Assembly: GCF_000185965.1 (NCBI RefSeq)
Contig: NC_014924.1
Location: 1,178,001-1,242,000, forward strand
Source of the DNA: Pseudoxanthomonas suwonensis 11-1
GTDB lineage: Bacteria; Pseudomonadota; Gammaproteobacteria; Xanthomonadales; Xanthomonadaceae
Direction: 5' to 3'
Length of the DNA: 64,000 nt
A model generated the notes under the pieces. The model made no database searches and was not told the DNA's origin. It saw nothing but the letters and a program-made list of their open reading frames with translations. Shown one piece after another: positions 9,870 through 18,262 of the stretch. Every line of letters begins with the position of its first letter. The stretch's first letter is position 1. The translations under genes were made by a program, and so were the position numbers.

Positions 9870-12287
9870 ATGAGCCTGACCCGTCGTGAACTGATCAAGG
9901 CCACCGCGGCCGCACTTGCGGCCAGCGCCGCGCCCTCCACGCTTGCGGCCACGCCAGCCACTGCTCCCGCCAACCAGGCGACGACGCGTGTGGCCGGCGA
10001 TCCAGCGACGGCGGCACCTGGGCGCCCACTGCGGCTGTGGTATCCACGCCCGGCCACGCGCTGGGTCGAGGCCCTGCCGCTGGGCAACGGCCGCCTCGGC
10101 GCGATGGTCTGGGGCGGTGGGCGCTCGGAGCGGCTGCAGCTCAACGAGGACACGCTCTACGCGGGCCGGCCCTACGACCCGGTGCCGGACGGCGCGCTGG
10201 AGGCATTGCCGGAGGTGCGGCGCCTGCTGTTCGCCGGGCGCCATGCGGAAGCCGAAGCCCTGGCCGACGCCACCATGATGGGCGCCCCGCGCAAGCAGAT
10301 GCCCTACCAGCCGCTGGGCGACCTGTGCCTGGATTTCGTCGAGGTTTCCGACCTCGACGACTACCGGCGCGAACTGGACCTGGATCGCGCCGTGGCCACG
10401 ACCAGCTTCGGTTCCGGCTGGAAGCTGGAGCACACCCGCGAGGCCTTCGTCTCGGCGGAGGACCAGTGCCTGGCCGTGCGCCTGCGCACCAGCCAGCCGG
10501 GCCGGGTGCGGGTGCGGATCGGGCTGGACAGCGACCATGCCCAGGCCGAGGTCGTGCCCGACGGCGACGCCGGCCTGCTGCTGCGTGGGCGCAACGGCGA
10601 CGCCTTCGGCATCGAGGGCGGGCTGCGCTTTGCCGCCCGGCTGGGGGTGCAGGTGCGCGGTGGCACGCTGCGCCGCCGCGGCGACCGCATCGAGGTCGAA
10701 GGCGCGGACGAGGTGGTGCTGCTGCTGACCGCCGCCACCAGCTTCCGTCGCTACGACGATATCGGCGGCGACCCGGAGGCGACCACGCGCACGCAGCTGG
10801 AGGCGGCCGCGCGCAGGTCGTGGGACGCACTGCTGGCGGCGCATGAGGCCGCGCACCAGCGCCTGTTCCGGCGGGTCGCCATCGATCTCGGGCGCAGCGC
10901 GGAGGAGGTCGCCGCGCTGCCTATTGACGAGCGCGTGGCCCGCTTCGCCGAGGGCCACGATCCCGAGCTGGCCGCGCTGTACCACCAGTTCGGACGCTAC
11001 CTGCTCGTCTGCAGTTCGCGCCCCGGCACCCAGCCGGCCAACCTGCAGGGGATCTGGAACGACCTGCTCGCGCCCCCATGGGAGAGCAAGTACACGATCA
11101 ACATCAACACCGAGATGAACTACTGGCCGGCCGAGGCCAATGCGCTGCCCGAGTGCGTCGAGCCGCTGGAGCGCATGGTCGCCGAACTGGCGCAGACCGG
11201 CGCCGACGTGGCGCGGCGCATGTATGGCGCGCCGGGCTGGGTCGTGCACCACAACACCGACCTGTGGCGCCAGGCGGCGCCGATCGATGGCGCCAAGTGG
11301 GGCCTGTGGCCGCTGGGCGGCGCCTGGCTGCTGCAGCACCTGTGGGACCGCTGGGACTACGGACGCGAGCCCGGCTATCTGGAGAAGGTCTGGCCGCTGT
11401 TCCGCGGCGCGGCCGAGTTCTTCGCCGCCACCCTGGTGGAAGACCCGACGACCGGGGCGATGGTCACCGCGCCCTCGATATCGCCGGAGAACGAGCACCC
11501 GCACGGCGCCGCGCTGTGCGCCGGCCCGTCGATGGACGCGCAGATCCTGCGCGACCTGTTCGGCCAGTGCATCGAGATCGCCGGCCTGCTGGGCGTGGAT
11601 GCCGACCTGGCGGCGCGCCTGGCGCGGCTGCGCGAGCGCCTGCCGCCGCACCGCATCGGCAGGGCGGGGCAGCTACAGGAATGGCAGCAGGACTGGGACA
11701 TGGACGCGCCGGAGATGGACCACCGCCACGTCTCCCACCTGTATGCGCTGCATCCGTCGAGCCAGATCAACATGCGCGATACCCCGGAGCTGGCCGCCGC
11801 GGCGCGGCGTTCGCTGGAGATCCGCGGCGACGAGGCCACCGGCTGGGGCATCGGCTGGCGCCTCAACCTGTGGGCGCGGCTGCGCGACGCCGGACACGCC
11901 TACAAGGTGCTGGGGATGCTGCTGAGTCCGGAGCGCACCTATCCCAACCTGTTCGATGCACACCCGCCGTTCCAGATCGACGGCAACTTCGGCGGCACCG
12001 CCGGCATCACCGAGATGCTGCTGCAGAGCTGGGGCGGCACGGTATTCCTGCTGCCGGCGCTCCCGCAGGCGTGGCCACGCGGTAGAGTGTCCGGCCTGCG
12101 CGTCCGCGGTGCCGCCGAGGTCGCGCTGGAGTGGGACGCCGGCCGGCTGCGCCAGGCCAGGCTGCATGCCTGGCGTGGCGGCCGCTTCCGGCTCGAATAC
12201 CGCGACCAGGCACTGGAGCTCGCGCTGGGGCCGGACGAAGCGGTGGAAGTGGGGGAGAGGGGCGGGCGGCTCGTGCGCCTGGCCTGA
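9870..12287 (+). CDS. GH95 alpha-L-fucosidase, Tat-exported
   Basis: Hydrolyses alpha-1,2-linked L-fucose (or L-galactose) from xyloglucan side chains with inversion. The 805-residue protein begins at ATG 9870 with a twin-arginine signal (TRRELIK followed by an Ala-rich stretch), so it is probably exported folded to the periplasm. Residues equivalent to the Bifidobacterium AfcA active site are present: N411 and N413 in TININTEMNYW, general acid E540 in ISPENEH, and D704 in IDGNFGGTAGI. The N-terminal beta domain begins at LWYPRPATRWVEALPLGNGR. It follows the GH31 gene by 72 bp. Unlike the Sec-exported GH31 and the lipoprotein GH35, it uses the Tat route. Confidence 0.9.
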   Translation: MSLTRRELIKATAAALAASAAPSTLAATPATAPANQATTRVAGDPATAAPGRPLRLWYPRPATRWVEALPLGNGRLGAMVWGGGRSERLQLNEDTLYAGRPYDPVPDGALEALPEVRRLLFAGRHAEAEALADATMMGAPRKQMPYQPLGDLCLDFVEVSDLDDYRRELDLDRAVATTSFGSGWKLEHTREAFVSAEDQCLAVRLRTSQPGRVRVRIGLDSDHAQAEVVPDGDAGLLLRGRNGDAFGIEGGLRFAARLGVQVRGGTLRRRGDRIEVEGADEVVLLLTAATSFRRYDDIGGDPEATTRTQLEAAARRSWDALLAAHEAAHQRLFRRVAIDLGRSAEEVAALPIDERVARFAEGHDPELAALYHQFGRYLLVCSSRPGTQPANLQGIWNDLLAPPWESKYTININTEMNYWPAEANALPECVEPLERMVAELAQTGADVARRMYGAPGWVVHHNTDLWRQAAPIDGAKWGLWPLGGAWLLQHLWDRWDYGREPGYLEKVWPLFRGAAEFFAATLVEDPTTGAMVTAPSISPENEHPHGAALCAGPSMDAQILRDLFGQCIEIAGLLGVDADLAARLARLRERLPPHRIGRAGQLQEWQQDWDMDAPEMDHRHVSHLYALHPSSQINMRDTPELAAAARRSLEIRGDEATGWGIGWRLNLWARLRDAGHAYKVLGMLLSPERTYPNLFDAHPPFQIDGNFGGTAGITEMLLQSWGGTVFLLPALPQAWPRGRVSGLRVRGAAEVALEWDAGRLRQARLHAWRGGRFRLEYRDQALELALGPDEAVEVGERGGRLVRLA

Positions 12288-12360
12288 GGTTGCGGGTACG
12301 ACAGATACATACAACACGCCGGATACACCGGCGCCGAAGCACACACTGGAGGGACCCCGG

Positions 12361-13803
12361 ATGGCGGGCATTGGCAACACCACGACCGGCACGACGAACA
12401 TCGAAGCCGGCGGCGAGAACACGCGTTTCATCATCCTGATCAGCCTGGTGGCCACCATCGGTGGCTTCCTGTTCGGCTACGACAGCGGCGTGATCAACGG
12501 CACGGTCGACGGCCTGACCGCGGCGTTCAAGTCCGACGCGGCGGTGACCGGCTTCAACGTCGCCTCGATGCTGCTGGGCTGCGCGGTCGGCGCCTGGTTC
12601 GCCGGCACCCTGGCCGACCGCTACGGCCGGCGCACCATGCTGCTGTGGGCGGCGGTGTTCTTCATCGTTTCGGCGTGGGGTTCGGGCATCGCCACCTCCT
12701 CGGCCGAATTCGTGGTCTACCGCGTGATCGGCGGCTTTGCCGTCGGCGCGGCCAGCGTGATGTCGCCGGCCTACATCGCCGAGGTGGCCCCGGCGCACTA
12801 CCGCGGCCGGCTGGCCACGGTGCAGCAGATCGCGATCATCTCCGGCCTGTTCTTCTCGTTCCTGAGCAACTGGTGGCTGGCCGGCCATGCCGGTGCCTCC
12901 ACCGCGGTGCTGTGGATGGAGCACGAGGCCTGGCGCTGGATGTTCTGGGCAGAGCTCGTGCCGGCGTTCCTGTTCCTGGTGGCGCTGTTCTTCATTCCCG
13001 AGAGCCCGCGCTACCTGGTGGCCCGCGGCCTGAAGGAGAAGGCAGGCAAGGTGCTGGCGCGGCTGTACGGCGAGCAGGGCGGGGCGCGCAAGCTGGCGGA
13101 GATCGACGCCTCGCTGGCGACCGACCACCACCGTCCGCGCCTGTCGGACCTGATCAGCAAGGCCACCGGCAAGGTGCGGCCGATCGTGTGGGTGGGCATT
13201 GGCCTGGCCACGTTCCAGCAGCTGGTCGGCATCAACGTGGTGTTCTACTACGGCGCGGTGCTGTGGCAGGCGGTGGGCTTCTCGGAGAACGACGCGCTGC
13301 TGATCAACGTGCTGTCCGGCGCGCTGAGCATCGGTGCCTGCCTGGTGACGATCGTGCTGGTGGACAAGGTCGGTCGCAAGCCGCTGCTGTGGGTCGGCTC
13401 GGCGGGCATGGCGGTGACCCTGGGCATCGTGGCCTGGGCGTTCTCCACCGGCACCCTGGACGCGGCCGGCAAGCTGCAGCTGCCGGGGCAGATGGGCCTG
13501 GTGGCGCTGGTGGCGGCCAACGCCTACGTGGTGTTCTTCAACGCCTCGTGGGGCCCGGTGATGTGGGTGATGCTGGGCGAGATGTTCCCCAACCAGATCC
13601 GCGGCTCGGGCCTGGCGGTGGCGGGCCTGGCGCAGTGGGTGGCGAACTTCGTCATCACCTGGACCTTCCCGATGCTGCTGGCCGGCATCGGCCTGGCGGC
13701 GGCCTACGGCCTGTACGCGGCGGCGGCGGTGCTGTCGGTGTTCTTCGTGCTGCGCTTCGTCCGCGAAACCCGCGGGCGCGAGCTGGAGCAGATGGAAGGA
13801 TGA
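12361..13803 (+). CDS. MFS sugar porter (sugar/H+ symporter)
   Basis: Inner-membrane transporter of 480 residues with about 12 membrane segments. Sugar-porter family signatures are present: GYDSGVINGT in TM1, LADRYGRR after TM2, PESPRYLV after TM6, DKVGRKPLL after TM8, and RETRGRELEQ at the C terminus. The start is ATG 12361, 7 bases after GGAGGG. It closes the xyloglucan operon, 73 bp after the fucosidase. It probably imports a released monosaccharide such as xylose, galactose, glucose or fucose. The family resembles XylE/GalP, but the sequence alone does not fix the substrate. Confidence 0.88.
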   Translation: MAGIGNTTTGTTNIEAGGENTRFIILISLVATIGGFLFGYDSGVINGTVDGLTAAFKSDAAVTGFNVASMLLGCAVGAWFAGTLADRYGRRTMLLWAAVFFIVSAWGSGIATSSAEFVVYRVIGGFAVGAASVMSPAYIAEVAPAHYRGRLATVQQIAIISGLFFSFLSNWWLAGHAGASTAVLWMEHEAWRWMFWAELVPAFLFLVALFFIPESPRYLVARGLKEKAGKVLARLYGEQGGARKLAEIDASLATDHHRPRLSDLISKATGKVRPIVWVGIGLATFQQLVGINVVFYYGAVLWQAVGFSENDALLINVLSGALSIGACLVTIVLVDKVGRKPLLWVGSAGMAVTLGIVAWAFSTGTLDAAGKLQLPGQMGLVALVAANAYVVFFNASWGPVMWVMLGEMFPNQIRGSGLAVAGLAQWVANFVITWTFPMLLAGIGLAAAYGLYAAAAVLSVFFVLRFVRETRGRELEQMEG

Positions 13804-13858
13804 GCGCCACGTGCCCGGATGCGGCCACGCGTCCGGGCGCGTCCATAACTGCAACGGA

Positions 13859-13882
13859 GAGCCCCGCATCGCGGGGCTCTTC
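13859..13882 (+). terminator. terminator-like hairpin after xyloglucan operon
   Basis: GAGCCCCGC-ATC-GCGGGGCTC is a perfect 9-bp stem with a 3-base loop, followed by TTCAC, 56 bp after the transporter stop. The T tract is short, so termination may be weak. Confidence 0.65.
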
Positions 13883-13905
13883 ACGTGCGCCTGGACGCAG
13901 GCAAC

Positions 13906-13930
13906 AAAAAACCCCGCCGGGGCGGGGTTT
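13906..13930 (-). terminator. Rho-independent terminator of tRNA-Glu
   Basis: Read on the minus strand, AAACCCCGCC-CC-GGCGGGGTTT is followed by a continuing T-run. It lies 25 bases beyond the 3' end of the tRNA gene. In the plus direction the stem also faces the end of the xyloglucan operon. Confidence 0.8.
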
Positions 13931-13954
13931 CTCGTCTGCTTCGCTGCACCGGGA

Positions 13955-14029
13955 TGGCGCTCCCTAGGGGACTCGAACCCCTGTTTTAGCCTTGAGAGGG
14001 CCACGTCCTAACCACTAGACGAAGGGAGC
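13955..14029 (-). tRNA. tRNA-Glu (anticodon CUC)
   Basis: The minus strand gives a complete 75-base cloverleaf including an encoded CCA end. The acceptor stem pairs GCTCCCT with AGGGAGC. The D arm contains CGTCTAGTGGTTAGGAC. The anticodon loop is CUCUCAA, with anticodon CUC reading GAG (Glu). The T arm is GGGGTTCGAGTCCCC. It has its own promoter and terminator. It lies back to back with pcnB. Confidence 0.95.
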
Positions 14030-14030
14030 G

Positions 14031-15467
14031 TTGTGCGGGTGTTCCCAGCGAAGGCGCGCTAGTATATTCACCCGCCAGCCGGACGGCAATGGCCCCGGCG
14101 AAATATTTTTCCAAGCCCACGGAATCACTCCCATCGATCCGCAAGCCCTCCCGCAACCTGTCCTGCGCAGCGTCCCGCGCGACCAGCACCCGATCTCGCG
14201 AAAGGACATCAGTCCCAACGCATTGCGCGTGCTCTACCGGCTGCGCGAGGCCGGCTTTGGCGCCTACCTGGTCGGCGGCGCGGTCCGCGACCTGCTGCTG
14301 GGGATGCACCCCAAGGATTTCGACGTGGCCACCGACGCCACGCCGGAGCAGGTCAAGCAGCTGTTCCGCAACTGCCGCCTGATCGGCCGCCGCTTCCGCC
14401 TGGCCCACGTGGTCTACGGCCGCGAGATCATCGAGGTCGCCACCTTCCGCGCCAACGTCGACGACGGCAGCGGCGACCGCGAGGTCGAGGACGGCCGCCT
14501 GGTCCGCGACAATGTCTACGGCACGATCGAGGACGACGCGGTCCGCCGCGACTTCACCTGCAACGCCCTGTACTACGCGATCGAGGATTTCTCGGTGCGC
14601 GACTACACCGGCGGCTACGAGGACGTGCTGGCGCGCAAGATGCGCCTGATCGGCGATCCAGAGACCCGCTACCGCGAGGACCCGGTGCGCATGCTGCGTG
14701 CGGTGCGCCTGGCGGCCAAGCTGGGCTTCAGCATCGACCCGCCCACCGCCGAGCCGATCCCGCGCCTGGCCGGGCTGCTGGCCGAGGCCGCGCCGGCGCG
14801 CCTGTTCGAGGAAATGCTCAAGCTGTTCCTGTCCGGGCACGCGGTGGCCAGCTTCGAGGGCCTGGAGCGCCACGGCCTGCTGGGCGCGCTGATGCCCGAG
14901 ACCGCCGCCGCGCTGCGTTCCAACCGCAGCGGCGCGCTGCGGCGCATGGTCCTCAAGGGCCTGGCCGGCACCGACGCCCGCGTGGCCGCGGACGAGCCGG
15001 TCTCGCCGGCCTTCCTGTTCGCCCTGCTGCTGTGGCCGGCCTACTGCCGCGCCCTGGCCGGGCTGCAGGCGCAGGGGATGCCGGTGGAGGAGGCCCAGCG
15101 CCGCGCCGCCGACCGGGTGACCCTGCACCAGGTGCAGACCATTGCCCTGCCCAAGCGCTTCTCCCTGCCGATGCAGGAGATCTGGCTGCTGCAGTCGCGC
15201 TTCTCCACCCGCCAGCGCAAGCGCGTGTTCCGGCTGCTGGCGCACCCGCGCTTCCGCGCCGCCTACGACTTCCTGGCCCTGCGCCTGGCTGCCTCCGACA
15301 GCCATGCCGCCGACGTGGAATTCTGGCGCGAGGCCCAGCAGAGCTCGGGCGATGCCCTTGCCGCCAGCCTCGATGCTTCGGCCGCCAGCGGTGAGGACGC
15401 CGACCTGGACGGGGCGCCGCGCCGTCGCCGTCGCCGCCGTCGTCGCGGGGCCACTGCGTCCGAATGA
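14031..15467 (+). CDS. pcnB: poly(A) polymerase I
   Basis: Adds poly(A) tails to RNA 3' ends and so speeds decay. Nucleotidyltransferase motifs are clear: YLVGGAVRDLLLG, then the metal-binding DFD in HPKDFDVATDAT, and RRFRLAHVVYG. The RNA-binding C terminus ends in a run of arginines. The conserved N-terminal segment SVPRDQHPISRKDISPNALR lies at 14169-14230, upstream of the first well-placed ATG/GTG/TTG codon. The given left end, TTG 14031, is the outermost ordinary start but lies upstream of the likely transcription start. A non-standard codon such as ATC 14124 or 14133 is plausible, and E. coli pcnB uses AUU. The stop overlaps folK (ATGA). Confidence 0.9.
   Translation: MCGCSQRRRASIFTRQPDGNGPGEIFFQAHGITPIDPQALPQPVLRSVPRDQHPISRKDISPNALRVLYRLREAGFGAYLVGGAVRDLLLGMHPKDFDVATDATPEQVKQLFRNCRLIGRRFRLAHVVYGREIIEVATFRANVDDGSGDREVEDGRLVRDNVYGTIEDDAVRRDFTCNALYYAIEDFSVRDYTGGYEDVLARKMRLIGDPETRYREDPVRMLRAVRLAAKLGFSIDPPTAEPIPRLAGLLAEAAPARLFEEMLKLFLSGHAVASFEGLERHGLLGALMPETAAALRSNRSGALRRMVLKGLAGTDARVAADEPVSPAFLFALLLWPAYCRALAGLQAQGMPVEEAQRRAADRVTLHQVQTIALPKRFSLPMQEIWLLQSRFSTRQRKRVFRLLAHPRFRAAYDFLALRLAASDSHAADVEFWREAQQSSGDALAASLDASAASGEDADLDGAPRRRRRRRRRGATASE
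14061..14089 (-). promoter_or_regulatory. sigma-70 promoter of tRNA-Glu
   Basis: On the minus strand TTGCCG (14084-14089) and TATACT (14061-14066) are separated by exactly 17 bases, ending 32 bases upstream of the tRNA 5' end. The same AT-rich core reads TATATT on the plus strand and could also serve pcnB. Confidence 0.75.
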
Positions 15468-15967
15468 GCGCCCCGGTCCGCGCCTGCATAGGCCTGGGCG
15501 CGAACCTGGGCGAGGCCGCCGCCACCGTGCGCGCGGCCTTCCCGGCCCTGGCCGCGCTGCCCGGCTGCCGCCTGCTGGCGACCTCGCGGCTGTACCGCAC
15601 TCCCGCCTGGGGCCGCACCGACCAGCCCGACTTCATCAATGCCGCGGCGGTGCTGGAAACCACCCTGCCGGCGGCGGAGCTGCTGGCCGGACTGCTGGAG
15701 ATCGAGCGCCGCGCCGGCCGCGTACGCGGCGGCGGGGACACCCGCTGGGGTCCGCGCATGCTCGACCTGGACCTGCTGCTCTACGGTGACCAGGAGCTGG
15801 ACCTGCCGGGCCTGCAGGTGCCCCATCCGTACCTGCGCCAGCGCGCCTTCGTGCTGGTGCCGCTGGCGGAGATCGCCGCCGACGCGCCGCTCCCGGGCCA
15901 TGGCACGGTCGGCGAAGCCCTGCGCCTGGTCGATGCAACCGGCGTCGAGGTCCTGGAACCGGCCTGA
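15464..15967 (+). CDS. folK: 2-amino-4-hydroxy-6-hydroxymethyldihydropteridine pyrophosphokinase
   Basis: Transfers pyrophosphate from ATP to 6-hydroxymethyl-7,8-dihydropterin in folate synthesis. The 167-residue protein matches the usual HPPK length. Family motifs are in order: IGLGANLG at the N terminus, SRLYRTPAWG, QPDFINAA, the signature RWGPRMLDLDLLLYG with its two Mg-binding Asp, and VPHPYLRQRAFVLVPL. Start ATG 15464 overlaps the pcnB stop, so the two are translationally coupled; pcnB-folK is a common order in gammaproteobacteria. A terminator-like stem follows, before panB. Confidence 0.95.
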   Translation: MSAPVRACIGLGANLGEAAATVRAAFPALAALPGCRLLATSRLYRTPAWGRTDQPDFINAAAVLETTLPAAELLAGLLEIERRAGRVRGGGDTRWGPRMLDLDLLLYGDQELDLPGLQVPHPYLRQRAFVLVPLAEIAADAPLPGHGTVGEALRLVDATGVEVLEPA

Positions 15968-16023
15968 AACCCCGCCAGCGGGATGCAGCGTGGCCATCCC
16001 CGGCCGGGGCAGGGCGGGGTTTT
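15967..16023 (+). terminator. terminator-like stem after folK
   Basis: AAACCCCGCC (15967-15976) pairs perfectly with GGCGGGGTTT (16013-16022), followed by one more T. The 36-base loop contains a smaller CCCCGGCCGGGG palindrome. It separates pcnB-folK from the pan genes. Confidence 0.6.
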
Positions 16024-16060
16024 GCGCGATAATGCGCGGCTTGCCGAACCGGATGCCGAA

Positions 16061-16876
16061 ATGAGCGTACATGCCGACCAGAAGCCCTGGACCGTCCCCG
16101 CGCTGGCCGAAGCCAAGCGCCAGGGCCGTCGCATGGCCATGCTGACCGCGTACGACGCCGGATTCGCCCGGGTCATGGACCAGAACGGGATCGACCTGGT
16201 CCTGGTCGGCGATTCGCTGGGCATGGTGGTCCAGGGCCATGGTTCGACCCTGCCGGTGACCGTGCCCGACATCGCCTACCACACCGCCGCGGTGGCCCGG
16301 GTGCTGAAGCAGGCGCTGCTGGTCAGCGACCTGCCGTTCCAGGCCGATGCCACCCCGGAGCGGGCGCTGGACGCCTCGGTGGCGCTGCTGCAGGCCGGCG
16401 CGCAGATGGTCAAGCTGGAAGGCGCGGGCCACAAGCTCGACGTCATCCGCTTCCTGTCCGAACGCGACATCCCGGTCTGCGCGCACCTGGGCCTGACCCC
16501 GCAGTCGGTGCTCAAGCTCGGCGGGTTCAAGCTGCAGGGCCGCGACGAGCAGGCCGCGGCGCGGTTGCGCGCCGACGCCCTGGCGGTGCAGGAGGCCGGC
16601 GCCTCGATGCTGGTGCTCGAATGCGTGCCGACCCCGCTGGCCCAGCAGATCACCGCCTCGCTCGGGATCCCCACCATCGGCATCGGCGCTGGCCCGCATT
16701 GCGACGGCCAGGTGCTGGTGCTGCACGACTTCCTCGGGCTGGACAGCGGCCATCGCCGTCCGCGCTTCGTCAAGGATTTCCTGGCCGAAGGCGGCTCGGT
16801 GGCCGGCGCCGTGCGCGCCTATGCCGAGGCCGTGCGTGACGGCAGCTTCCCCGATGCCGCCCACGCCTACGCCTGA
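16061..16876 (+). CDS. panB: 3-methyl-2-oxobutanoate hydroxymethyltransferase
   Basis: First committed step to pantothenate: it transfers a one-carbon unit from methylene-tetrahydrofolate to 2-oxoisovalerate to make ketopantoate. The 271-residue protein starts at ATG 16061. Metal-binding and catalytic motifs are present: [34 protein letters not shown], and the acidic LECVP late in the barrel. Length and order match KPHMT. A GATAAT at 16028-16033 may be its -10 box, but no clear -35 box is seen. It is followed 27 bp later by panC. Confidence 0.95.
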   Translation: MSVHADQKPWTVPALAEAKRQGRRMAMLTAYDAGFARVMDQNGIDLVLVGDSLGMVVQGHGSTLPVTVPDIAYHTAAVARVLKQALLVSDLPFQADATPERALDASVALLQAGAQMVKLEGAGHKLDVIRFLSERDIPVCAHLGLTPQSVLKLGGFKLQGRDEQAAARLRADALAVQEAGASMLVLECVPTPLAQQITASLGIPTIGIGAGPHCDGQVLVLHDFLGLDSGHRRPRFVKDFLAEGGSVAGAVRAYAEAVRDGSFPDAAHAYA

Positions 16877-16903
16877 GCCTCCCCCCTCCTTCCTGGCAGT
16901 ACG

Positions 16904-17746
16904 ATGATCGAAACCATTACCGAGCTGGACGCGCTGCGCGAACGCGTACGTGGCTGGAAACGCGAAGGCCTGCGCGTGGGCTTCGTGCCCACCATGGGCA
17001 ACCTGCACGCCGGCCACTTCTCGCTGGTGCGCCTGGTGCGCCAGCACGTGGACCGCGTGGTCTCCAGCGTGTTCGTCAACCCGACCCAGTTCGGGCCGAA
17101 CGAGGACTTCACCCGCTATCCGCGTACCCCCGACGCCGATACAGCGGGCCTGTCCGACGCGGGCTGCGACGTGCTGTGGCTGCCGACGGTCGAGTCGATG
17201 TATCCGTTCGGCGTCGAGCTGGCCTCCAGGGTGCACGTGCCGGGCGTGAGCGGCGTGCTTGAAGGCGAGTGCCGTCCCGGGCATTTCGACGGCGTCTGCA
17301 CCGTGGTCAGCCGGCTGTTCAACCAGGTGCTGCCCGACGTGGCTGCGTTCGGGCTCAAGGACTACCAGCAGCTGGCCGTGATCCGCCAGCTGGTGGCGGA
17401 CCTGCAGTTCCCGATCGAGATCATCGGTGGTCCGATCGTGCGCGAGGCCGATGGCCTGGCGATGAGCTCGCGCAACCAGTACCTGGGCGCCGAGGAGCGG
17501 CCGCGCGCGGCCACCATCCACCGCGTGCTGGGGCAGATGCGCGACGCCCACCTGGCCGGCACCCCGCGCGCCCAGGTCGAGGCGCAAGGCCGCGCCGCGC
17601 TGGCCGACGCCGGTTTCGTGGTCGATTACGCCGTGCTGCGCCGTCCGGACCTGTCCGAGCCGGCCGACGGCGAGCCTGGTCCGCGGGTGGCCCTGGTCGC
17701 CGCGCGGCTGGGCAATACGCGCCTGATCGACAACCTCGAGTTCTGA
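16904..17746 (+). CDS. panC: pantothenate synthetase
   Basis: Joins pantoate and beta-alanine using ATP. The 280-residue protein has the adenylate-forming signatures [11 protein letters not shown] near the N terminus and AMSSRNQYL (the KMSKS-like loop), plus [21 protein letters not shown] and the dimer-region segment GNTRLIDNL at the C terminus. It lies between panB and panD, so the product of panB and the beta-alanine made by panD meet here. Start ATG 16904. Confidence 0.95.
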   Translation: MIETITELDALRERVRGWKREGLRVGFVPTMGNLHAGHFSLVRLVRQHVDRVVSSVFVNPTQFGPNEDFTRYPRTPDADTAGLSDAGCDVLWLPTVESMYPFGVELASRVHVPGVSGVLEGECRPGHFDGVCTVVSRLFNQVLPDVAAFGLKDYQQLAVIRQLVADLQFPIEIIGGPIVREADGLAMSSRNQYLGAEERPRAATIHRVLGQMRDAHLAGTPRAQVEAQGRAALADAGFVVDYAVLRRPDLSEPADGEPGPRVALVAARLGNTRLIDNLEF

Positions 17747-17881
17747 CCTGGCGGGCCAGCGTGGCCCGCCGTTCCAGCGACGCTTTCGCATGCAACGGTC
17801 CCGCACCCGCATGCGTTGCACGTGCGTGCCACAACCGCGGCGCGTGCATTGCTAACATCCAAGACCCGGAGTACTTCCCCC

Positions 17882-18262
17882 ATGCACCTGACCCTGCTCA
17901 AAGCCAAGATCCACCGCGCCACCGTCACCCATTCGGAGCTCAACTACGAAGGCTCGGTGGCGATCGACGGACTGCTGCTGGAAGCCACCGGCATCCGCGA
18001 GTTCGAGCAGGTGCACGTGTGGGACGTGACCAACGGCGCGCGCTTCACCACCTATGCCATCCGCGCCGACGAGGGCAGCGGCATCATCTCGCTCAACGGC
18101 GGCGCCGCGCGCCACGTGCAGGTGGGCGACCTGGTGATCATCGCCGCGTTCGCGTCGATGGACGCCGCCGAAGCCGACGCGTTCGAGCCGAACCTGGTGT
18201 ACGTGGACGGCCAGAACCGCATCACCCATACCAACCATTCAATCCCCAAGCAGGCTGCCTGA
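17882..18262 (+). CDS. panD: aspartate 1-decarboxylase (pyruvoyl-dependent)
   Basis: Decarboxylates aspartate to beta-alanine for panC. The 126-residue proenzyme starts at ATG 17882 ([20 protein letters not shown]). The self-cleavage site is G24-S25 in YEGS, where S25 becomes the pyruvoyl group. Other family motifs are [14 protein letters not shown] and [19 protein letters not shown]. No cofactor-independent alternative start fits as well. Its TGA overlaps the pgi ATG by one base, tying the pan genes to pgi. Confidence 0.95.
   Translation: MHLTLLKAKIHRATVTHSELNYEGSVAIDGLLLEATGIREFEQVHVWDVTNGARFTTYAIRADEGSGIISLNGGAARHVQVGDLVIIAAFASMDAAEADAFEPNLVYVDGQNRITHTNHSIPKQAA

Noticed and set aside
7239-11651. 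Very long minus-strand open frame of 1470 codons opposite the GH31 and GH95 genes
   Set aside because: Its product is low-complexity Ala/Gly/Arg/Val and matches the codon pattern of the true plus-strand genes. The plus genes have intact catalytic motifs, so the frame is an artefact of high G+C content.
12288-12360. Internal promoter before the MFS transporter
   Set aside because: The AT-richer TACATACAAC stretch has no -35 box at proper spacing, so I did not list it.
14089-14382. ATG at 14089 as the start of pcnB
   Set aside because: It opens a different frame and would need a frameshift to reach the conserved enzyme. The true frame carries the conserved N terminus independently.
15263-17821. 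Long minus-strand open frame of 852 codons opposite pcnB-folK-panB-panC
   Set aside because: It runs opposite four conserved genes and has no recognisable domain.
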